DNA of 64,000 nucleotides from Rhizobium sp. P32RR-XVIII (GTDB lineage Bacteria > Pseudomonadota > Alphaproteobacteria > Rhizobiales > Rhizobiaceae): positions 186,001-250,000 of the forward strand of contig NZ_JABAIH010000008.1 of assembly GCF_012641395.1 (NCBI RefSeq), written 5' to 3'. Positions 59,873-64,000 of the stretch are shown here, piece after piece. The notes under the pieces were generated by a model. That model ran no database searches, was not told the DNA's origin, and saw only the letters and a list, made by a program, of their open reading frames with translations. A program made the translations under genes and the position numbers. Position 1 is the stretch's first letter, and each line of letters opens with the position of its first letter.

Positions 59873-61327
59873 ATGAAGCCTACCCTTCTTGCTCTCAGCC
59901 TTCTCGCCGGCACGATGCTGGCGCCCCTGGCGAGCTTCGCCGGCCAGGCGCCGGGTGCTGCCTCCGATCCGGATATCCCGGTCAGCAGCAAGGATCGTGT
60001 CTATGCGGCCGAGCAGTTCTCCAACACGGTTTCCGTCACCGATCCCGCCACCAACAAGCTTCTCGGCGTCATCAAGCTCGGCGATCCGCAACCGGGCAAT
60101 CTGAGCCCGCTTTACCGGGGGCAGGTCCTCGTCCACGGGATGGGGTTCTCGCCAGATCACAAGACACTGGCTGTCGTTTCCATCGGCTCCAATTCGGTGA
60201 CCTTCATCGATACGCCGACCAACACCGTCAAGCACACCACCTATGTCGGCCGCTCGCCGCATGAAGCCTTCTTCACACCTGACGGCAACGAGGTCTGGGT
60301 TACGGTTCGCGGCGAGGACTATATCTCCGTCATCGATGCGCATACCTATGAGGAAAAGCTGCAGATCAAGGTTCCGGCCGGTCCCGGCATGCAGATCTTT
60401 TCGCCGAACGGCAAATACGGCTACATCTGCTCCTCGTTCAATCCGGAGACCGTCGTCGTTTCCGTCGCCGACCATCAGATCGTCGGCCATATCAAGCAGG
60501 AAAGCCCGTTCTGCCCGAACATTGCGGCGACGCCTGATGGCAAGCAGGTCTGGTTCACGCTGAAGGATGTCGGCAAGGCACAGGTCTTCAATGCCGAGGC
60601 GCCTTTCGATCTCATCAAGACGATCGATACCGGACCGATCACCAACCACGTCAACATCGTTCACAACGCCGACGGCAACTTCGCCTATATCACTGTCGGC
60701 GGCCTCAACCAGGTGAAGGTCTACCGCACCGACAATTTCGAGCAGGTTGCTACCATTCCGGTCGGCAACCTTCCGCACGGCGTCTGGCCATCCGGCGACG
60801 GCACGCGAGTCTATGTCGGTCTCGAAAATGCCGATGCGCTTGCCGCCATCGACACGCTGACGAACAAGGTGATCGCCACCATTCCGATCGGACAGGCGCC
60901 GCAGGCGGTCAACTATGTTCCAAATGCCGTGCCCGAGGGCGATGGCATGCAGAACCTGCAGCCGCTCGGTGTTGCCGGACAGGCGGTTCACCTGACATTG
61001 CGAGCCCCGAAAACGAAGGAAGCCGTCGCACCTACCAGCGTCTCCCTCTTCGATCAGGGCCTGTCGCAGGTGCTGCAGGCATCGGTAACCGGTCTACAGC
61101 CCAAGAAGCCCTACATTCTTGCGCTCTCGACCGGGGCCGACGGCACCGGTGACCTTCAGCCGCTGGCTTCGTTCATGACGAATCCGGCCGGCTCGGCGAT
61201 CGTCAACGCCGTCGGACCAATCCGTCAGATAGTCCAAAGCACCGGGAAGGCCGAGCGCCGCTATCTCGTCGTCGCGGCGGCTGTTGAAAAAGGGCGTGGC
61301 GACGTCGTTCAGGTCGAGGCGAAGTAA
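59873..61327 (+). CDS. YVTN-family beta-propeller protein, periplasmic
   Basis: The 484-residue exported protein has a signal peptide (about 1-23, LAPLASFA-GQ). A seven-bladed propeller of YVTN-type repeats follows: NTVSVTDPATNKLLGVIKLG, SVTFIDTPTNTVKHTTYVG, ISVIDAHTYEEKL, VKVYRTDNFEQVATIPVGNLP, and DALAAIDTLTNKVIATIPIG. A C-terminal beta-sandwich extension of about 130 residues follows. Such proteins bind cofactors or surfaces; some help metal resistance or nitrite/cytochrome reactions. It lies 13 bases after DUF305 and should work with it in the periplasm. Confidence 0.82.
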   Translation: MKPTLLALSLLAGTMLAPLASFAGQAPGAASDPDIPVSSKDRVYAAEQFSNTVSVTDPATNKLLGVIKLGDPQPGNLSPLYRGQVLVHGMGFSPDHKTLAVVSIGSNSVTFIDTPTNTVKHTTYVGRSPHEAFFTPDGNEVWVTVRGEDYISVIDAHTYEEKLQIKVPAGPGMQIFSPNGKYGYICSSFNPETVVVSVADHQIVGHIKQESPFCPNIAATPDGKQVWFTLKDVGKAQVFNAEAPFDLIKTIDTGPITNHVNIVHNADGNFAYITVGGLNQVKVYRTDNFEQVATIPVGNLPHGVWPSGDGTRVYVGLENADALAAIDTLTNKVIATIPIGQAPQAVNYVPNAVPEGDGMQNLQPLGVAGQAVHLTLRAPKTKEAVAPTSVSLFDQGLSQVLQASVTGLQPKKPYILALSTGADGTGDLQPLASFMTNPAGSAIVNAVGPIRQIVQSTGKAERRYLVVAAAVEKGRGDVVQVEAK

Positions 61328-61336
61328 ATCCCTTCT

Positions 61337-61364
61337 GCCCGCCGCCCGTGATAGGGTGGCGGGC
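61337..61364 (+). terminator. Stem-loop between the YVTN gene and the ECF sigma gene
   Basis: GCCCGCCGCCC (61337-61347) and GGGTGGCGGGC (61354-61364) pair over 11 positions with one G-T wobble around a six-base loop. No T-run follows. It could attenuate read-through into the sigma gene or stabilise upstream mRNA. Confidence 0.45.
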
Positions 61365-61389
61365 GGAAGCTCCTGAAGGCGAAACTCTC

Positions 61390-61683
61390 ATGAGTGATAT
61401 TCTGCAGCTTGTCGAACCGATGATACCGGCACTGCGCCGCTATGCGCGAGGCCTGCTGCGGGATACGGTTGCGGCCGACGATCTCGTCCAGGATTGCCTG
61501 GAGCGGGTCATTGCCCATTGGCATCGCCGCCGCAGCGACGATCCGCGCACCTGGGTTTTTGCCATTCTTCATAATTTGGCCATCAACCGCCTGAGGCAGA
61601 CCGTCCGTCGCGGCGAGCATGTGCCATTTGAAAAGGTGGATGAACCGCCTTCGCCCGGCAGCCGACGCAGGAGGACAGCCTGA
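61390..61683 (+). CDS. ECF sigma factor, N-terminal part (region 2)
   Basis: The 97-residue frame carries sigma region 2: MIPALRRYARGLLRDTVAAD, DLVQDCLERVIAHWHRR and TWVFAILHNLAINRLR. The -10 recognition part is intact. After PFEKVDEPPSP it reads an unlike sequence (GSRRRRTA) and stops at a TGA that overlaps the ATG of the next frame. The following frame has region 4 in phase -1, so an ancestral single ECF gene appears split near 61644-61660 by a one-base deletion. It could be a real mutation, a sequence error or a deliberate two-part sigma factor. Confidence 0.75.
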   Translation: MSDILQLVEPMIPALRRYARGLLRDTVAADDLVQDCLERVIAHWHRRRSDDPRTWVFAILHNLAINRLRQTVRRGEHVPFEKVDEPPSPGSRRRRTA

Positions 61684-61916
61684 TGCGCCGGGATATCCTC
61701 CAGGCGCTCGAGCAGCTTCCGGAAGAACAGCGCAGCGTGCTTCTGCTGGTATCCGTCGAGGATCTGTCCTATTCGCAAACGGCCGCCGTGCTGGCGATCC
61801 CCGTCGGCACTGTGATGTCACGCCTGTCGCGGGCGCGCGAGCGGCTGCGGCAGATACTGGAAAATCCGGGACAGGCAGCAAAGGGGCCTGCCGCCCACCT
61901 TCGGAGAGTGAAATGA
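61683..61916 (+). CDS. ECF sigma factor, C-terminal part (region 4)
   Basis: The 77-residue frame carries sigma region 4: RRDILQALEQLPEEQRSVLL, then the helix-turn-helix SYSQTAAVLAIPVGTVMSRL and SRARERLRQ. Just upstream in this frame the codons read QPTQEDSL, which also look like native sigma sequence, so the break lies a little further upstream. The ATG at 61683 overlaps the TGA of the first frame. It has AGGAGG at 61669-61674 with an eight-base spacing, so separate coupled translation is possible. Its stop overlaps the anti-sigma ATG. Confidence 0.75.
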   Translation: MRRDILQALEQLPEEQRSVLLLVSVEDLSYSQTAAVLAIPVGTVMSRLSRARERLRQILENPGQAAKGPAAHLRRVK

Positions 61917-62689
61917 GCGTGAAACCGATCTCCGAGGACGATCTTCACGGCTTTGTCGACGGTGCGCTCGACGAGGTGCGTGAAGCCGAGGTTTCGGCCT
62001 ATCTGGAAGCGCATCCGGAAATTGCCGCGCGGATCGAAAGCTACGGCAGGCAGCGTCTTGATTTGCGGGCAGCGCTCGATCCCGTTCTGGAAGAGCCGGT
62101 ACCGAGCCGCCTCAACCTGAGCCATATGATGGAGACGCGCACTCGAGGCCGGGCTCCGTTCTGGCGCATGGCCGCCGCTGCGACCGTGCTTCTCGTGGCG
62201 GGCGGTTCCGGCGGCTGGATATCGCACGATTTCTACCAGCCGCCGAGCGAGGGCGTTCTGGCGCTCGCACGCGAAGCATCCGACAGCTTTGCGACCTATG
62301 CCTCCGACAGGGTAAGGCCGGTCGAGCTGCGCGCCGACAACATGGGCGAACTGGTCGACTGGGCGACGCAGCGCATGGGCCGCAAGCCGGTGCTGCCGGA
62401 CCTTTCGAAGTCCGGCTATCGCCTTATGGGCGGCCGTCTCATCGCCACGCCGCACGGCGCCGGGCTTATGCTGATGTACGACAACGACCGTGGCTCTCGT
62501 CTCGTCATGCTGACCCGTCCGATGGTAGTCGACCAGAACAAGACGATGACGGCACTTTCCAAGGGCGAGGTCGGCGGATGGAGCTGGGCGGCGAACGGAA
62601 TGGGTTATAGCCTTGTCGGCGCATTACCACCCGATCTATTGCACCCGCTCGCAGACGACATTCGTCGCCAGGCCGAGCTAGGTGCTTGA
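61913..62689 (+). CDS. Anti-sigma factor, membrane-anchored
   Basis: The 258-residue protein starts with a ChrR/RskA-like anti-sigma N-terminal region (ISEDDLHGFVDGALDE, EVSAYLEAHPEIAARI, about 6-45). One membrane helix follows (MAAAATVLLVAGGSGGWIS, about 83-101), then a periplasmic domain of about 150 residues. It should hold the sigma factor encoded directly upstream. The periplasmic part would sense the stress handled by DUF305 and the YVTN protein, such as metal or redox stress. The ATG overlaps the sigma stop (ATGA). Confidence 0.85.
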   Translation: MSVKPISEDDLHGFVDGALDEVREAEVSAYLEAHPEIAARIESYGRQRLDLRAALDPVLEEPVPSRLNLSHMMETRTRGRAPFWRMAAAATVLLVAGGSGGWISHDFYQPPSEGVLALAREASDSFATYASDRVRPVELRADNMGELVDWATQRMGRKPVLPDLSKSGYRLMGGRLIATPHGAGLMLMYDNDRGSRLVMLTRPMVVDQNKTMTALSKGEVGGWSWAANGMGYSLVGALPPDLLHPLADDIRRQAELGA

Positions 62690-62734
62690 TCGGCGACTTC
62701 TTACCCGTGAGAAGGCCCACTGGGCATGATCCAT

Positions 62735-63559
62735 TCAAGTACGCCGCATCTCCAGCGCTCTCGACGTGCGCTCCACCAATGCCGGCTCTCCACAGACAAA
62801 GGTAAACGGCCCCTGCGGCAGACCGGCAGACCAGTCGAGCGAATGAGCACAGCCGGCCTCCGCCGCTATGATCGCCGCGCCGGCCACGTCCCAGATATGT
62901 TCCCCGAAGCCGATATAGAGATCGGCCTCGCCGAGAATGACAGGGATCAGACCGGTCACCGCCGATCCCGTCCGCCGATCGGCCAGCCCCAGTTCGTCGC
63001 GCACGAAACCTGACAGCCAGCGATCGTTGTCCGTCGACATCCAGGTCGAAACGCCGGTGTATGCGATACTGGGCTCGGCGGGTCTGCGGTGTGCCGGTAG
63101 CTTTTCCCCATTTCGCCAGATGCCCTTTCCCGCTTCGGCCACGAGCATGGTTCCCTCAACTGGGGCATTCAGGGCTGCGGCGACCGGGCGATCCGACGCC
63201 AGGCCGATGGACACGGCCCAGGAGGAACCACCCCGAACGAAGTTATGCGTTCCGTCGATCGGGTCGATGATCCAGGTACGGCCGGATATGCCCGACAGGC
63301 TTCGTCCTTCCTCTCCCAGGATGCCATCATCAGGAAAGAGTCGGCCGATCCCGGCCGCAATCATCTCCTCCACCGCGCGATCCACATCGGTGACGAAATC
63401 AAGGTGGCCCTTGGCCGTTACGGATAGTTCTGACAGCGCCTTTTGACGCGACAGTGCCAAGTTTCCTGCTTGAGCAGCCAACTCGCTGATTTCGTGGACT
63501 AGCATCGGGTATCTCGCTTTGAATTGAAGCAGTGACGTAAGTACAAAAGCCATGCTCAT
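62735..63559 (-). CDS. Inositol monophosphatase-family phosphatase
   Basis: The 274-residue magnesium-dependent phosphatase shows the metal-binding GEEGRS near residue 80, DPIDGTHNFVRG near 98 and EHIWDVAGAAI near 220. These proteins dephosphorylate inositol phosphates, sugar phosphates or PAP/NADP. The exact start is uncertain: an ATG at 63505 (MLVHEISELAAQ) matches the family better than 63559. Two PHO-box-like elements lie in the divergent promoter region, so the gene probably belongs to the phosphate-starvation regulon. Its neighbour is an ABC solute-binding protein on the other strand. Confidence 0.83.
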   Translation of the reverse strand: MSMAFVLTSLLQFKARYPMLVHEISELAAQAGNLALSRQKALSELSVTAKGHLDFVTDVDRAVEEMIAAGIGRLFPDDGILGEEGRSLSGISGRTWIIDPIDGTHNFVRGGSSWAVSIGLASDRPVAAALNAPVEGTMLVAEAGKGIWRNGEKLPAHRRPAEPSIAYTGVSTWMSTDNDRWLSGFVRDELGLADRRTGSAVTGLIPVILGEADLYIGFGEHIWDVAGAAIIAAEAGCAHSLDWSAGLPQGPFTFVCGEPALVERTSRALEMRRT

Positions 63560-63616
63560 ACGTATGCATGAATGTCGTAGGGGCGCGACTGGCGCCTAAA
63601 GTAGGCGGTTTGTCAA

Positions 63617-63634
63617 ATGACAGTTTGATGAAAG
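63617..63634 (-). promoter_or_regulatory. PHO box, strong match
   Basis: Read on the minus strand the site is CTTTCAT-CAAA-CTGTCAT. It matches the alphaproteobacterial PhoB consensus CTGTCAT-N4-CTGTCAT in 13 of the 14 defined positions. It lies 58 bases upstream of the phosphatase frame. Both the phosphatase and the divergent ABC gene could be PhoB-activated. Confidence 0.7.
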
Positions 63635-63667
63635 TCTTACCTTCAAAGGGTCCGGCTTACCCTGCAT

Positions 63668-63685
63668 TATTCATCAAATTGTCAC
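63668..63685 (+). promoter_or_regulatory. PHO box, weaker second copy
   Basis: TATTCAT-CAAA-TTGTCAC on the plus strand has the same layout as the strong site but with more mismatches, facing the ABC binding-protein gene 83 bases downstream. The CAAA spacer is identical in both sites, and their centres are about 51 bases apart. Confidence 0.5.
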
Positions 63686-63767
63686 CGAACCTTCAACGGT
63701 AATTCGTATTACCACGTTATTCGTTGGCGTCATCAAAACGTGCCAACAGCGCAAAAGGTGGACGCAA

Positions 63768-64000
63768 TGAAACTTCGCACTGCACTCATGACAGCAACGC
63801 TTCTCTGTGCGGCTTATGCACAGGCGGGCGCAACCGAACCCGTGGGCGGGCCCGACTTCAACATCAAGACCAATGTGGATCTGAAGGCACTGACACCCGC
63901 AAATTTCTACGACGTGCTTGTCCCGGCCGCCAAGGCGGAAGGCCAGATCAGCTTCTATGATTTCGGCGAATCGGAAAACGTCATCTTTGCCGAGATCATT
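63768..64000 (+). CDS. ABC transporter periplasmic solute-binding protein (5' part)
   Basis: The frame is open to the window edge, so only the first 77 residues are visible. The ATG at 63768 has AAAGGTGG just upstream. A signal peptide (MKLRTALMTATLLCAAYAQA, cleaved near AGA-TE) is followed by a mature start of the extracellular solute-binding type. LVPAAKAEGQISFYDFGESE resembles the first strand of the spermidine/putrescine, iron and phosphonate binding group. The PHO-box context suggests an organic phosphate or phosphonate ligand. Nothing in the visible part fixes it. Confidence 0.8.

Noticed and set aside
61621..61683. Programmed ribosomal frameshift in the sigma gene
   Set aside because: No X-XXY-YYZ slippery heptamer is in the right phase. 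A one-base deletion or separate initiation is simpler.
63724..63960. 78-codon frame near the right edge
   Set aside because: The frame starting at 63768 gives a proper signal peptide and binding-protein sequence; this one is out of phase with it.
1..64000. tRNA genes, CRISPR arrays, complete insertion sequences, nod or tts boxes
   Set aside because: I looked for cloverleaf patterns, regularly spaced repeats, transposase motifs and the symbiosis promoter boxes by eye and found none that I could support.

Overview
The window looks like accessory DNA of a GC-rich alphaproteobacterium in the Rhizobiales, most like Sinorhizobium/Ensifer or a close relative. The reasons are the ehu/eut ectoine cluster, napEFDABC gene order, a 5-aminolevulinate synthase of the C4 pathway, the DUF2849-CysI-DUF934 arrangement, many ABC importers and a PHO-box promoter. 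No ribosomal, tRNA or replication genes, complete transposases or CRISPR arrays are visible. A megaplasmid or chromid origin is plausible but not proven.

Layout. 1-625: 3' end of a thiamine-diphosphate enzyme. 984-6653: one very large pseudokinase/AAA/GAF/PAS/histidine-kinase protein. 6968-7699: an orphan, AT-richer gene. 7846-19839: ectoine/hydroxyectoine uptake and catabolism, with doeA, an M20 deacetylase and a GntR regulator on one strand and ehuBCDA-eutBC-asnC-doeC-doeD on the other. 19934-25638: a LacI-type regulator with a CoA-transferase, an enoyl-CoA hydratase and a flavoprotein. 26035-29049: a polar amino-acid ABC importer that shares the LacI operator motif. 29443-33771: an IclR regulator, a class II aldolase and a taurine/nitrate-type ABC importer. 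34087-37669: EmrAB efflux with a divergent TetR. 38063-39277: a lipoprotein hydrolase. 39417-43889: periplasmic nitrate reductase napEFDABC.

44249-59029 is the most interesting region. It holds cyoABCD (bo3 oxidase), hemA, a DUF2849-CysI fusion and DUF934 on the plus strand. Facing them are mocR, a NIT4-like nitrilase, cioA, cioB and a DUF2474 peptide on the minus strand. A divergent MTHFR-like gene and a KDPG-type aldolase follow. The octamer ATGTATGG recurs in front of cyoA, mocR, the MTHFR-like gene and the aldolase, so the block may be one MocR-controlled unit. A cyanide-insensitive oxidase beside a beta-cyanoalanine-type nitrilase and sulfite reduction suggests a cyanide-tolerance or cyanide-handling island.

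59377-62689: DUF305 and YVTN proteins, an ECF sigma factor split into two reading frames, and its anti-sigma factor. 62735-64000: an inositol-monophosphatase-family gene divergent from an ABC solute-binding protein cut off by the window edge, with two PHO-box-like sites between them.
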